Positions 27,405-36,312 are shown, numbered from the stretch's first letter. The stretch is DNA of 64,000 nucleotides from Sphingopyxis sp. (GCA_002733865.1 NVXM01000009.1:80927-144926), one strand, 5' to 3'. Notes: generated from the sequence alone by a model not told the origin. Numbers and translations: made by a program.

Positions 27405-29729
27405 ATGTTGAACCGTTACTTCAACCTTATTCTGCGCCGCCCTTACAGGGTGTTATTGCTCGTCGTCATGGTTGTAATAACCCTCGGTGCTGGTGTTCAT
27501 AAACTCTCTTTCACCAGTGATTTTCGTACCTATTTCAGCTCGGAGAATCCTCAGTTACAAGCCTTTGAGGCGATGGAAAAACGATTTTCTCGGCAAGATA
27601 ACCTCTTCTTTTTAGTTTCAGGAAATAGCCAACATCTATTCACACAAAAAGGCTTAACCTTAGTTGAAACGCTGACAGAAAAAAGCTGGCAACTACCGTA
27701 TGTGCAACGTGTCGATTCATTACAAAATTTTCAATACACCGAGGTTGAGGGTGATGAATTAATTATTGATGATCTATATCGTAGCGATGAATTAACAGCA
27801 GATATGTCAGCATTAAAGCATCGCGCGTTAACTCACGCTGACATTCAATTAAAATTATTGTCTCCCGACGCGAATGTCACCGGTATTAGCCTGACGTTGC
27901 ACCTACCTGAAGGCAGTACCTCCGCAGCATCACTGGAAGCCGTGGAAGCTGCCCGCACTATGTTGCAGCCACTACGTGCTGATTTTCCAGAATTTATGAT
28001 TGAGCTCGGCGGTTCAGCGACCTCCAACGTCACAATGGGCGAAGCTATTGGCCAAGATATTCGTTCATTATTATTAATTTCGTACGCTGTAATGCTGGTT
28101 ATCATGTTGTTCATGTTGCGCACCGTATCCGGTGTGATATTGGTCAGCGCTCTGATTGGTATGTCGGTATTGATTACCATGGGACTGTACGGCTGGATGG
28201 GCTATACCCTCACCCCACCAACCGGCTTTGTGCCTACTGCCATTATGACCATAGCGGTTGCAGACACCGTGCATATTTTAGTGTCATATTACTTTTTCCT
28301 ACGGCAAGGCGAAGAGCGCAACCAAGCGTTATTAAGCAGTTTAAAAATCAATTTTTCTCCCGTATTTATTACCAGCATTACGACCATGGTTGGCGTATTA
28401 GCGTTAAATACCAGCGACTCTCCTCCCTATCGTGACATGGGCAATATGATTGCTATTGGTGTAATGGTTGCCTGGGCGCTGACCATCACATTTTTACCCG
28501 CGATTTTAGCCTTACTTCCCGCACCGGCCCAACATAGAGACAAAGGCCAGCATTTATGGGTTGATCAGTTAGCGGATAAGGTCATTCATCACCATAAATT
28601 ATTATTTGTTGTCATGCTAAGCATTGTCGCTGGCTGCGCGACACTGGCAAATAAAAATATAATTACTGAGCGCTGGCATGAATTTTTTGATGAATCATTC
28701 GAGGTACGTAAAACGATTGATCATATTGATGAATCATTACAAGGGCTGCATGTACTGTTTTTTGTCGCCGATTCAGAACAAAGTGATGGCATTAACCAAG
28801 TTGAGTTTCTCACTCAACTGGATGAGTTTTCCTCTTGGTTGCGAGCTCAAGAAGGCGTCGTCCATGTAACGTCTCTCGCGGATACGTTAAAGAGACTCAA
28901 CCAAAATTTGCATGAAGATGATCCGGCTTGGTATCAAATTCCAGAAAGCGCCGAGGCCGCTGCTCAATATTTATTATTGTACGAACTGTCATTACCCACG
29001 GGGTTGGGTCTAGAAACCACCATGACGAGCGACCGCAGCGCTACTCGTTTGCAGGCCAGCTTACGCCGAACGGATTCTGCCAGCATTCGAGCACTAGAAA
29101 CTCAAGCCGCAGCATGGGCAAAGGCGAATACACCGTTACTGAATATCACTGAAACCACCGGCTTGGATGTGGTCTTCGCGAATCTGACACACCGTAATGT
29201 CAGTGCTATGTTAGAAGGCACCGGATTAGCCTTAGTCGTCATATCACTATTAATGGTTGGGGCGTTGCGGTCATTTAAATTAGGCTTAATCAGTATGGTG
29301 CCCAACGTCTTTCCTGCACTGATGGCGTATGGGTTGTGGGGCGTATTAAGCGGCCATATTGATACCGCGACCTCGGTCGTCGCGTGTTTATCCTTAGGTA
29401 TTGTGGTCGATGATACGGTGCATTTTTTAAGTAAATACAATCACGCACGAACGGCACTCAATAAAAATGTAGAGGATGCAATTCGCTACGCTTTCCATAC
29501 CGTAGGTGTTGCTTTGCTCATCACCTCATCTATTTTAGTCGGTGGCTTTATGGTCATGGAGTTTTCACACTTTAATCCAAGCCGAGCCATGGGGCTTCTG
29601 CTGGCGCTCACCATTGCCACCGCACTCATTATTGATTTTTTACTGCTACCGCCTTTGCTGCTACTGACTGATCGTCGCCGACAACAACCCGCTGTCAGCA
29701 AGACCGTCGAAAATAAACTGCACGGCTAA
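27405..29729 (+). CDS. RND superfamily (MMPL-type) exporter
   Basis: A 774-residue inner-membrane protein with two repeats of the RND layout: one N-terminal membrane helix, a periplasmic domain (about 35-205), five helices, then the same again. Signature stretches are GFVPTAIMTIAVADTVHIL in the first half and SLGIVVDDTVHFLSKYNHAR in the second. Relatives export lipids, hopanoids or hydrophobic compounds, but no partner periplasmic gene is adjacent and the cargo is unknown. Its last 69 bp overlap the end of the convergent marC-type gene. Confidence 0.9.
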   Translation: MLNRYFNLILRRPYRVLLLVVMVVITLGAGVHKLSFTSDFRTYFSSENPQLQAFEAMEKRFSRQDNLFFLVSGNSQHLFTQKGLTLVETLTEKSWQLPYVQRVDSLQNFQYTEVEGDELIIDDLYRSDELTADMSALKHRALTHADIQLKLLSPDANVTGISLTLHLPEGSTSAASLEAVEAARTMLQPLRADFPEFMIELGGSATSNVTMGEAIGQDIRSLLLISYAVMLVIMLFMLRTVSGVILVSALIGMSVLITMGLYGWMGYTLTPPTGFVPTAIMTIAVADTVHILVSYYFFLRQGEERNQALLSSLKINFSPVFITSITTMVGVLALNTSDSPPYRDMGNMIAIGVMVAWALTITFLPAILALLPAPAQHRDKGQHLWVDQLADKVIHHHKLLFVVMLSIVAGCATLANKNIITERWHEFFDESFEVRKTIDHIDESLQGLHVLFFVADSEQSDGINQVEFLTQLDEFSSWLRAQEGVVHVTSLADTLKRLNQNLHEDDPAWYQIPESAEAAAQYLLLYELSLPTGLGLETTMTSDRSATRLQASLRRTDSASIRALETQAAAWAKANTPLLNITETTGLDVVFANLTHRNVSAMLEGTGLALVVISLLMVGALRSFKLGLISMVPNVFPALMAYGLWGVLSGHIDTATSVVACLSLGIVVDDTVHFLSKYNHARTALNKNVEDAIRYAFHTVGVALLITSSILVGGFMVMEFSHFNPSRAMGLLLALTIATALIIDFLLLPPLLLLTDRRRQQPAVSKTVENKLHG

Positions 29730-30302
29730 GGCACACAGCAAAACGCCCATGACCCGCATAATAACTTGCATCCCAGTGACGCCTAACAAGCGCGTAATTG
29801 GGGTCGCGGCGAACAAGCAAATTAGAGTCAGTGCCATAATCAATAATACGCAAACGATGACAGTGAGCTGCTCAGGCAAACCTTGAGCATGTGCCATCAT
29901 CAACATCACGGCACCCATGCTCCCCGGCCCAGCAATTAAAGGCAGAGCCATTGGAAAGACAGATACATCGGCTCGATCTTTAGCTTCTTCATCCTCATCG
30001 GTTGTTGTTGTACTGGCACCCGAGCTACGTGCAAATACCATCTCAATACCAATTAACAACAAGATAATGCCACCTGCGGTGCGCAGTGATGCCATCGTGA
30101 TTCCTAGAGCAGTCAGTAAAATCTCACCCAAAATGGCAAAAACAAGTAAGACTATGGTCGCAATCACCACAGCACGTATCGCAGTGCGCTTTCGCTCTGG
30201 TGCGCTTTGTTTGGCGGTGAGCGCGGCAAAGATAGCCGATATATCGATCGGACTTACCGTCGCAAACAGCGTAGCCAGCGTCACCGCTGCAATCTCTCCC
30301 AT
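29661..30302 (-). CDS. MarC family integral membrane protein
   Basis: A 213-residue protein with six predicted membrane segments and the family motif FPMALPLIAGPGSMGAVM; a charged Thr/Asp/Glu loop lies near residues 95-115. The family has no established transport role. The ATG at 30302 is preceded by GGAGG, so the upstream extension to 30380 is rejected. Its 3' end overlaps the RND exporter gene by 69 bp in convergent orientation; both C-termini look genuine. Confidence 0.88.
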   Translation of the reverse strand: MGEIAAVTLATLFATVSPIDISAIFAALTAKQSAPERKRTAIRAVVIATIVLLVFAILGEILLTALGITMASLRTAGGIILLLIGIEMVFARSSGASTTTTDEDEEAKDRADVSVFPMALPLIAGPGSMGAVMLMMAHAQGLPEQLTVIVCVLLIMALTLICLFAATPITRLLGVTGMQVIMRVMGVLLCALAVQFIFDGLADSGLLSATISQ

Positions 30303-30485
30303 AAATCCTCCCTCATCATTGTCTGTGGTGACTCTAGCATTGTGGCGATTTTCAAGCCAACTCACGCACAAAAACTCCAATTTTATAGCGCAAAATCCGG
30401 TTTCTCAGCCCTGCGAATACAGTGCATTACTACCAATGTCTAGCTATTCGACAGCCTCTGGGCCAGCTAGCTTGGTGGAGTACAT

Positions 30486-30520
30486 ATAAAAAGTACCGAT
30501 AAAAAGTACTAATAAAAACG
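30486..30520 (+). repeat. Three 13-bp-period repeats before the DUF4212 gene
   Basis: ATAAAAAGTAC occurs at 30486 and 30499 and a partial copy (ATAAAAACG) at 30512, ending just before the ribosome-binding site. The repeats could be leader sequence or a binding site. Confidence 0.5.
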
Positions 30521-30531
30521 AGGAGTGGGTT

Positions 30532-30801
30532 ATGGCTTTCCGGTCTGATGAAGATAAAAAAGCGTACTGGCGCAGAAATCTGAACTTAATGTTCACACTA
30601 CTGGCCGTTTGGGCTGTGGTGTCTTACGGCTTTGGTATTCTGCTTCGCCCTATGCTGGATGCAATTCCAGTGGGTGGTGTGGGTCTTGGCTTCTGGTTCG
30701 CGCAACAGGGATCTATTTATGTATTCCTGCTGATCGTGATTATTTACGCCCGAAAAATGCGTGAACTCGATAAAGAGTTCGGCGTTGATGACGACGAATA
30801 A
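30532..30801 (+). CDS. DUF4212 small subunit of sodium:solute symporter
   Basis: An 89-residue membrane protein with two helices (about 20-40 and 58-75) between an N-terminal YWRRNLNLM segment and an acidic tail, the DUF4212 layout. It is always found just upstream of a VC_2705-type sodium:solute symporter and is presumed to be its small subunit. GAGGAG precedes the start. It is 14 bp upstream of the symporter gene. Confidence 0.93.
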   Translation: MAFRSDEDKKAYWRRNLNLMFTLLAVWAVVSYGFGILLRPMLDAIPVGGVGLGFWFAQQGSIYVFLLIVIIYARKMRELDKEFGVDDDE

Positions 30802-30815
30802 CTGAGGAGCGCATT

Positions 30816-32591
30816 ATGGATCTACAAACATTAACCTACATCGTGGTAGGGCTAACCTTCTCACTCTACATTGGTATCGCCATCTGGGCGCGTGCCGGAA
30901 CCACAGGCGAGTACTACGCAGCGGGTCGTGGGGTTCACCCTGTTGCGAACGGTATGGCAACCGCAGCCGATTGGATGTCAGCGGCATCCTTCATCGGCAT
31001 GGCCGGTCTGATTGCCTTTAAAGGCTATGACGCTTCCATCTTCTTGATGGGCTGGACAGGCGGTTACGTGCTACTGGCACTCTGCTTGGCACCGTACCTA
31101 CGTAAATTCGGTAAATTTACCGTGCCTGACTTTATTGGTGATCGATACTACTCACGTACGGCACGTATTGTGGCGGTTATCTGTTTGATCGTGGCATCTT
31201 TGACGTACGTGATTGGCCAAATGAAAGGCATCGGGGTGGCTTTCTCTCGCTTCCTTGATGTTGAATATGCGACGGGCTTGTACGCCGGTATGGCCATTGT
31301 ATTCTTCTACGCCGTTCTCGGTGGTATGAAAGGGGTAACTTACACTCAGATCGCTCAGTACTGCGTACTGATTTTTGCCTATACCGTGCCTGCTGTATTT
31401 ATCTCCTTGAACCTCACCGACAACCCGATTCCGCAACTTGGGCTATTAAGTGATACCGCTGACGGTACGCCACTCCTAGTTAAACTTGATCAAACCTTGG
31501 TGGACTTAGGGTTTGCCGAATACACGGCGCAAAAAGGCGGCACCTTTAATATGATCATGTACACATTATCCTTGATGATGGGTACTGCTGGTCTGCCACA
31601 CGTGATTATCCGCTTCTTTACGGTACCAAACGTAGCAGACGCTCGTTCATCTGCCGGTTGGGCTTTGTTCTTCATCGCGATTCTATACACCACAGCACCT
31701 GCTGTTGGTTCAATGGCTCGCTTGAACTTAACCAATACTATCCAGCATGGTGAAGTCGGCGCACCTGACGGCAACCTTGCCTACGCAGAACGCCCGGAGT
31801 GGTTCAAAAACTGGGAAGGCACTGGCTTATTGCAGTTTGAAGATAAAAACGGTGATGGTCGTATTCAGTACTACGATGACACCAACCCTGATTTTGCACC
31901 TAAAGCTGAATCCTTCGGTTGGAAAGGCAACGAGATGGTGAAAGTCGACCGTGACATCATGGTACTGGCTAACCCTGAAATAGCTAATCTTCCAAACTGG
32001 GTGATTGCATTAGTGGCCGCCGGTGGCTTAGCCGCCGCGCTCTCCACCGCTGCTGGTTTGTTACTCGCTATGTCGACGGCAATCTCACACGACTTGTTGA
32101 AACGAACCTTTATGCCGAATATCAGTGAGAAAAACGAACTCATGTCAGCCCGAATCGCCATGGCCGGTGCCATTGTGGTGGCAGGTTACTTAGGCTTAAA
32201 TCCACCAGGATTTGCCGCTCAAGTTGTTGCCCTCGCCTTCGGCTTAGCGGCGTCCTCCATCTTCCCGGCGTTGATGATGGGTATTTTCAGTACCCGCATT
32301 AATAACACAGGGGCTGTAGCCGGTATGTTGGTGGGCCTGACAAGTACCTTGGTGTACATCTTCACCTACAAAGGCTGGTTCTTTGTGTCTGGCACCAACA
32401 TGCTAGCAAACACACCTGACCAGTGGTTCCTAGGTATTGCACCAGAAGCCTTTGGTGCCTTAGGTGCCATGCTTAACTTTGCAGTTGCCTTTGCGGTATC
32501 TAGCATGACTAAGCCGGTACCAGAAGACATTCGTGAAATGGTAGAAAGCATCCGCGTACCGAAAGGTGCCGCTGATGCGCAAGATCATTGA
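30816..32591 (+). CDS. Sodium:solute symporter, acetate permease ActP-like (VC_2705 subfamily)
   Basis: A 591-residue SSS-family transporter with about 13 membrane segments that probably imports acetate or short carboxylates with sodium. Family motifs include AADWMSAASFIGMAGL and the LAAALSTAAGLLLAMSTAISHD, shown here in part. A soluble insertion near residues 325-385 includes DKNGDGRIQYYDD, an EF-hand-like loop. It follows the DUF4212 subunit with a normal ribosome-binding site. Gene context with crbS/crbR and acs supports an acetate role. Two stem-loops follow. Confidence 0.92.
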   Translation: MDLQTLTYIVVGLTFSLYIGIAIWARAGTTGEYYAAGRGVHPVANGMATAADWMSAASFIGMAGLIAFKGYDASIFLMGWTGGYVLLALCLAPYLRKFGKFTVPDFIGDRYYSRTARIVAVICLIVASLTYVIGQMKGIGVAFSRFLDVEYATGLYAGMAIVFFYAVLGGMKGVTYTQIAQYCVLIFAYTVPAVFISLNLTDNPIPQLGLLSDTADGTPLLVKLDQTLVDLGFAEYTAQKGGTFNMIMYTLSLMMGTAGLPHVIIRFFTVPNVADARSSAGWALFFIAILYTTAPAVGSMARLNLTNTIQHGEVGAPDGNLAYAERPEWFKNWEGTGLLQFEDKNGDGRIQYYDDTNPDFAPKAESFGWKGNEMVKVDRDIMVLANPEIANLPNWVIALVAAGGLAAALSTAAGLLLAMSTAISHDLLKRTFMPNISEKNELMSARIAMAGAIVVAGYLGLNPPGFAAQVVALAFGLAASSIFPALMMGIFSTRINNTGAVAGMLVGLTSTLVYIFTYKGWFFVSGTNMLANTPDQWFLGIAPEAFGALGAMLNFAVAFAVSSMTKPVPEDIREMVESIRVPKGAADAQDH

Positions 32592-32610
32592 TCTTTCTAC
32601 TCATGAATAA

Positions 32611-32630
32611 GCGCCCTGCTATTTAGGGCG
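32611..32630 (+). terminator. First stem-loop after the symporter
   Basis: CGCCCT-GCTATTT-AGGGCG, six pairs, 20 bp past the stop. A stronger terminator follows at 32641. Confidence 0.5.
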
Positions 32631-32640
32631 TGAATCATAG

Positions 32641-32664
32641 AAACCCGCTTCGGCGGGTTTTTTT
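32641..32664 (+). terminator. Rho-independent terminator after the symporter operon
   Basis: AAACCCGC-TTCG-GCGGGTTT, eight perfect pairs with a UUCG-type tetraloop, and seven Ts in all. Confidence 0.9.
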
Positions 32665-32744
32665 ATGACTAAAGAATACGCAGAACACGTTAATATCAGC
32701 GAAAATTTTAACGCCTAAGAATATATCAAGCAGAAGAGAGAGAT

Positions 32745-32963
32745 ATGAGGGATAGCCTAAAACTAAAAGCCATAGAGGTCTGTAACGCTAAAATAGAGAA
32801 AAAAGGATCTAACGTTGGGTTGTCATTTTATGCGTTTTTTGCCAATAAAAATGATGATCCCGAGGCCTTAATGGAGGTTGCTGAGTGGTGGATTATGACG
32901 CATAAATTAGATCATTTTGAGAAAGCGGTGAAGATCAAGAAGATGATCGAAGGAATACCATAA
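32745..32963 (+). CDS. Small conserved protein (DUF6500-like)
   Basis: A 72-residue soluble helical protein with motifs KAIEVCNAKIEKKG, SFYAFFANKNDDPEAL and LDHFEKAVKI. I recall this pattern as DUF6500 but cannot confirm it. A purine-rich AGAAGAGAGAG lies upstream of the ATG. No function is known. Confidence 0.7.
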   Translation: MRDSLKLKAIEVCNAKIEKKGSNVGLSFYAFFANKNDDPEALMEVAEWWIMTHKLDHFEKAVKIKKMIEGIP

Positions 32964-33041
32964 ATTCATCTCTTAATCTTCATCGACTACTAAACATAAA
33001 GCGCTGAACGAAGCTTATATTAAGTAATAATCCCCTCGACG

Positions 33042-33060
33042 AGATTGAGTAATTCAATCT
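33042..33060. terminator. Stem-loop between convergent genes
   Basis: AGATTGA-GTAAT-TCAATCT followed by five As, seven perfect pairs. It could terminate the minus-strand transcript less well than the plus-strand one. Confidence 0.35.
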
Positions 33061-33082
33061 AAAAACAGCTCAAATGCTCAGC

Positions 33083-33961
33083 TTAATTTTGATCCAAAAA
33101 CTCATTAATCACATCGACGCTGCTGCCTTTAAAAAACAATAATGGCGACATGGTGCCTATCAAGGTGGTGTGGCTGGTGCCTTTTATATCTATCTGCTCT
33201 ACTGATTTTCCCGCATCACGCAACTTTTTTGCAAAGGTGATGGTATGTCGATGCGTATCAATTAAGTCGTCATCCTCGGGAGCGAGCAGTAGAACGGGAA
33301 TATCAGACTGCTCAATAAATTCAATTGGATTCGAGCTTTCAGGGTAATCAGGAAAAAAGAACACAGGTTTAACATCTTCGAGCGCGATAGGATAAAGATC
33401 ATAGGGGCCCGCTAACCCGACCCAATTTTTAAGCACATCCAAACGCTCTAACCCTTCACTCTTCAGCCAACGAGCATCTAGAGCTAACATAGCAACGTTG
33501 TACGCCCCGGCACTGTGCCCCATCAGGGTAAGTTTTTCTTCTGGCTGCCATTGAGCTAGCTCATCAGAACGAACGAGTTCTGAGAACTTTCGGACGGCTC
33601 CGGCACTGTCCTGTAAAAATTCAGGGTAACGAACCTCAGGGTATAAACGATAATCGGCCACACCAACCACATACCCCTCACTGGCCAAGCGTCGACCGAC
33701 AAAGCGGTAATCTGCTCGCGAACCACTGTTCCAGCTCCCACCGTAAAAAAAGAGGATAGTCGGTGTATTACCCGCTTCCGTTTTTCGTCGTTCATCTAAT
33801 GGTGGAAGGTAGAGATCCAGCTGTTGGCGTTCTAAAGTTCCGTATGCAATATCACGACGCTCTTCAACATCATGTACTCGAGAAATACCATTGACGATGC
33901 CTAACGGGGAACAGGCGCTAACGACGGACACAATAGGAATCCAAACAAGCTTTTTCAACAT
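33083..33961 (-). CDS. Lipoprotein alpha/beta hydrolase (esterase-like)
   Basis: A 292-residue alpha/beta hydrolase of the BD-FAE/HSL-like group. It has a lipoprotein signal peptide ending VSAC (Cys17), so it is likely tethered in the cell envelope. The oxyanion motif is FFYGGSWNSG, the nucleophile elbow GHSAGAY, the acid in APEDDDLID and the catalytic His in KGTSHTT. Relatives act on carboxyl esters, including carbohydrate esters. The residue after Cys is Ser, compatible with outer-membrane sorting. Confidence 0.86.
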   Translation of the reverse strand: MLKKLVWIPIVSVVSACSPLGIVNGISRVHDVEERRDIAYGTLERQQLDLYLPPLDERRKTEAGNTPTILFFYGGSWNSGSRADYRFVGRRLASEGYVVGVADYRLYPEVRYPEFLQDSAGAVRKFSELVRSDELAQWQPEEKLTLMGHSAGAYNVAMLALDARWLKSEGLERLDVLKNWVGLAGPYDLYPIALEDVKPVFFFPDYPESSNPIEFIEQSDIPVLLLAPEDDDLIDTHRHTITFAKKLRDAGKSVEQIDIKGTSHTTLIGTMSPLLFFKGSSVDVINEFLDQN

Positions 33962-34039
33962 GGTGAAGCTGACCTAGGAATGAATAATAAAACGCCGTGA
34001 TCGCAATAGGGACAATCAATCAGTAGCAGGTTAGAACAC

Positions 34040-34063
34040 AAAAAGCAGCCGAAGCTGCTCTTT
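34040..34063 (-). terminator. Terminator after tpx
   Basis: On the minus strand AGCAGC-TTCG-GCTGCT followed by four or five Ts, 17 bp after the tpx stop. Confidence 0.85.
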
Positions 34064-34079
34064 GCGTACGACGATGAAG

Positions 34080-34574
34080 TCAAAGAACGTTTAACGCGGC
34101 TTCGTAGTTTGGTTCATCGGCGGTTTCTGCTACTTGCTCGCTATGAAGCACGGTTCCATCGGTGTCAATTACCACGACTGATCGTGAAAGCAATTTAGTC
34201 AACGGCCCTTGTACAAAGTCGACTCCGTATTCAGTACCAAAAGATGAACGGAAAGTTGAGCCGACCTGTACGTTGTCGATACCTTCGGCACCACAAAAAC
34301 GATTTAATGCAAACGGCAGATCAGCGGAGACACACACCACTTCTACGTTATCCAGAGACGCCGCTTTTTGGTTAAAAGTGCGTACTGAGGTTGCGCATGT
34401 TGGTGTATCAATTGAGGGGAAGATGTTCAGAACGATGCGTTTTCCTGCCAAGCTCTCCAACGTCAAGTCGCTCAAATCAGAAGTTGTTAAAGTGAACGCT
34501 GGCGCTTTTGTACCTGGGTGCGGTAGCTCACCAATCGTGTTAAACGGGTTGCCTTGAAGTGTCACTGTAGCCAT
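34080..34574 (-). CDS. tpx: Thiol peroxidase (peroxiredoxin)
   Basis: Reduces hydrogen peroxide and organic hydroperoxides using thioredoxin; a 164-residue atypical 2-Cys peroxiredoxin. The peroxidatic Cys60 is in DTPTCATSV and the resolving Cys94 in NRFCGAEG, the usual Tpx spacing. PSIDTPTC and the N-terminal GNPFNTIGELP are typical. It appears to be a single-gene transcript with its own terminator. No peroxide-sensing regulator is adjacent. Confidence 0.97.
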   Translation of the reverse strand: MATVTLQGNPFNTIGELPHPGTKAPAFTLTTSDLSDLTLESLAGKRIVLNIFPSIDTPTCATSVRTFNQKAASLDNVEVVCVSADLPFALNRFCGAEGIDNVQVGSTFRSSFGTEYGVDFVQGPLTKLLSRSVVVIDTDGTVLHSEQVAETADEPNYEAALNVL

Positions 34575-34759
34575 GGTGTGTCCTCACTGTACGTTGAAAT
34601 TTTGCACTGCTGCCAGTGCATGAGATTTACCTACTACTATGCAACGGAAGTTTGGCTCAATCAATATAACCGAGTAATTTTGTCAACTTTAAACACAGTG
34701 TTCTAATCTCAACGTCATTGAACTGCCCCATGGACGGTTTCTATTACTAGTAAGTATAG

Positions 34760-34779
34760 CCTCATCAAAGTTGATGAGG
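34760..34779 (-). terminator. Stem-loop after the haemoglobin gene
   Basis: CCTCATCAA-AG-TTGATGAGG, nine complementary bases per arm with two unpaired in the middle. The following bases are not T-rich, so it may be a terminator or other structure. Confidence 0.45.
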
Positions 34780-34786
34780 TGCCCTA
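34776..34786 (-). repeat. 11-bp match to the 265-bp element end at a stop codon
   Basis: On the minus strand TAGGGCACCTC spans the stop codon of the haemoglobin gene and equals TA plus the first nine bases of the 265-bp element. Beyond this the sequence differs, so it could be a remnant or chance. Confidence 0.3.
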
Positions 34787-35209
34787 ACGGTGATAAATAT
34801 CAGGCCGCATAGGAGCAAGAAGTTTAATCAGCCGGTTTTGCACGGCAAAGGGAATGTCATTTTTATCCATCGAAGCCTGAAGCAGCTCGACCGTACGATT
34901 AAACTGACCACTGGTAATGTGCATACCGGCGTGAACGTCTTTCATTGAGTCTCCGCTGTATTCACAAGGCCCATGGCTCAGCATGCAAAACTGCTCTACC
35001 AATTTTTCTCTTAATCGCCCGATGTCGGAATCTTTGAAAAACGGATAAATTTCTTGATCAAAAGAAATCTCGGTCACAAAGCCATCAACAATAGCCTCAA
35101 TACCCGCCTTGCCACCTAGATCCTGATAAAGGTCATCATCGTTTGCTTGAGGCGATAGCGACAGTCCAATCAAGGCGAAAAATACAACGAGATATTTTAT
35201 TGGGTTCAT
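34784..35209 (-). CDS. Exported group 1 truncated haemoglobin
   Basis: A 141-residue protein: signal peptide (about 1-23, ending PQA) and a trHbI globin domain starting LYQDLGGKAGIEAIVDGF. The proximal haem ligand is His93 in VHAGMHIT. The globin is complete. Two cysteines (75 and 82) lie in a loop (FCMLSHGPCEY) and might form a disulfide in the periplasm. Relatives bind O2 or NO. The ATG at 35209 has AAGGAAGTGG upstream; an in-frame start at 35284 would disrupt the signal peptide. Its stop codon reads into TAGGGCACCTC, like the 265-bp element end. Confidence 0.85.
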   Translation of the reverse strand: MNPIKYLVVFFALIGLSLSPQANDDDLYQDLGGKAGIEAIVDGFVTEISFDQEIYPFFKDSDIGRLREKLVEQFCMLSHGPCEYSGDSMKDVHAGMHITSGQFNRTVELLQASMDKNDIPFAVQNRLIKLLAPMRPDIYHR

Positions 35210-35322
35210 ATCCACTTCCTTCAAAATTATGGTATTAAACTGCGAATTTAAAGGCACAAAAATGTAAATTTCTACGAATATCAATATTCGTGCCGTTATA
35301 GCTAAATCGTTCGATAGGACTT

Positions 35323-35475
35323 ATTTAAAGTAAGTGTCTACTTAAAGTAAGTGTCTACTTAAAGTAAGTGTCTACTTAAAGTAAGTGTCTACTTAAAGTA
35401 AGTGTCTACTTAAAGTAAGTGTCTATTTAAAGTAAGCGCCTATTTACAGTAAGTACCTATTTAAAATGGGTGCCT
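35323..35475. repeat. Nine tandem copies of a 17-bp unit
   Basis: Unit ACTTAAAGTAAGTGTCT, with arms ACTTA/TAAGT around AAG. Five central units (35340-35424) are identical and the ones nearest the DUF3034 gene are diverged. The unit at 35459-35475 holds the final codons of that gene, and its stop TAG is at 35457-35459. The pattern suggests tandem duplication out from the gene's 3' end. Confidence 0.85.
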
Positions 35476-36311
35476 AACGAAACATACAAACCATTCTGAT
35501 CTTCAGAGCCTGCAATGCTGCCAAGGTCCGCGTAGGCGACAGTAAGGTTGACATTTTTATTGGGAAACCAAGCGACAAACACATCACTGAAGCTGTCTTC
35601 GTCAAACGCCGATAAGTTGTCCGGTTTTTTGCGGTACTCAGCGCCGATGGCAAAGCCATCATTTAACAAAACGAGTGCCGAAACCTCAGGCATTAATTGA
35701 TAGCTGGAGTCATCGTCTCCACCGTAGCCGAGTAAACCGAGCTGATTCGCCTTAGTTGCTCTTAGCGTCGCGTTCCAAAGCAAGTGATAACCGCCGACAA
35801 GACCAAGATGAACCTTAGTCGCGGAAAGATAGACATCAACACCCTGATCACTTTCTTCTGCCCCAACGGCATCAGCAATGGTTGAGTCCAATAAGCGCTT
35901 ATATTGAAGCCCTGCTGATATTTGCGGGACTGGGGTATAAATCGCATCTCCCATCAAACGAACTTTAGCGCCGTATACCTCTTGGCGAATATCACCTGCT
36001 GCTCCTTTTATCTCAAAGCTCTGCAACGCTGCTGAAAATTCAACTCGGTTGTCATAACTCACGTTTGCGCCATTCACTTTTAAACGAAAGCTATCAACAT
36101 CCGTTGATGTATGAAACGCACCCAGTGACCACTCCCCCTCATCGCCATAACCACTCATCAGCGCCCACGGCACGAGTCCGCCACCAGCACTGCCCTCAAG
36201 TTGAGTAACTCCTGACGTAGCCAGCAAACGAGAATCTGCATGCACTGTGGCAAGGCATGTAAAAGTCAAAAAGGTTGAAGTAGTAACCACCGAAAACATT
36301 CGACTTAGCAT
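35457..36311 (-). CDS. DUF3034 family outer membrane protein
   Basis: A 284-residue exported protein with a signal peptide (about 1-26, ending VHADS) and a beta-barrel-like mature part. Family landmarks: GVTQLEGSAGGGLVPWA near the N-terminus, LRATKANQLGLLGYGGD, AIGAEYRKKPDNL and DVFVAWFPNKNVNLT. The function of DUF3034 is unknown. It is the third gene of a compact unit with a cupredoxin-like protein and an EAL protein. The ATG at 36311, with GGAG seven bases upstream, is preferred. The 3' end runs into an array of 17-bp repeats. Confidence 0.88.
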   Translation of the reverse strand: MLSRMFSVVTTSTFLTFTCLATVHADSRLLATSGVTQLEGSAGGGLVPWALMSGYGDEGEWSLGAFHTSTDVDSFRLKVNGANVSYDNRVEFSAALQSFEIKGAAGDIRQEVYGAKVRLMGDAIYTPVPQISAGLQYKRLLDSTIADAVGAEESDQGVDVYLSATKVHLGLVGGYHLLWNATLRATKANQLGLLGYGGDDDSSYQLMPEVSALVLLNDGFAIGAEYRKKPDNLSAFDEDSFSDVFVAWFPNKNVNLTVAYADLGSIAGSEDQNGLYVSLGTHFK

Positions 36312-36312
36312 T

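Noticed and set aside
29102..29440. Opposite-strand reading frames inside the RND exporter and other long genes
   Set aside because: They lack ribosome-binding sites and family features and mirror the codon bias of the real gene on the other strand.
35323..35475. CRISPR-like array
   Set aside because: The 17-bp units are directly adjacent with no spacers, and no cas genes are near.
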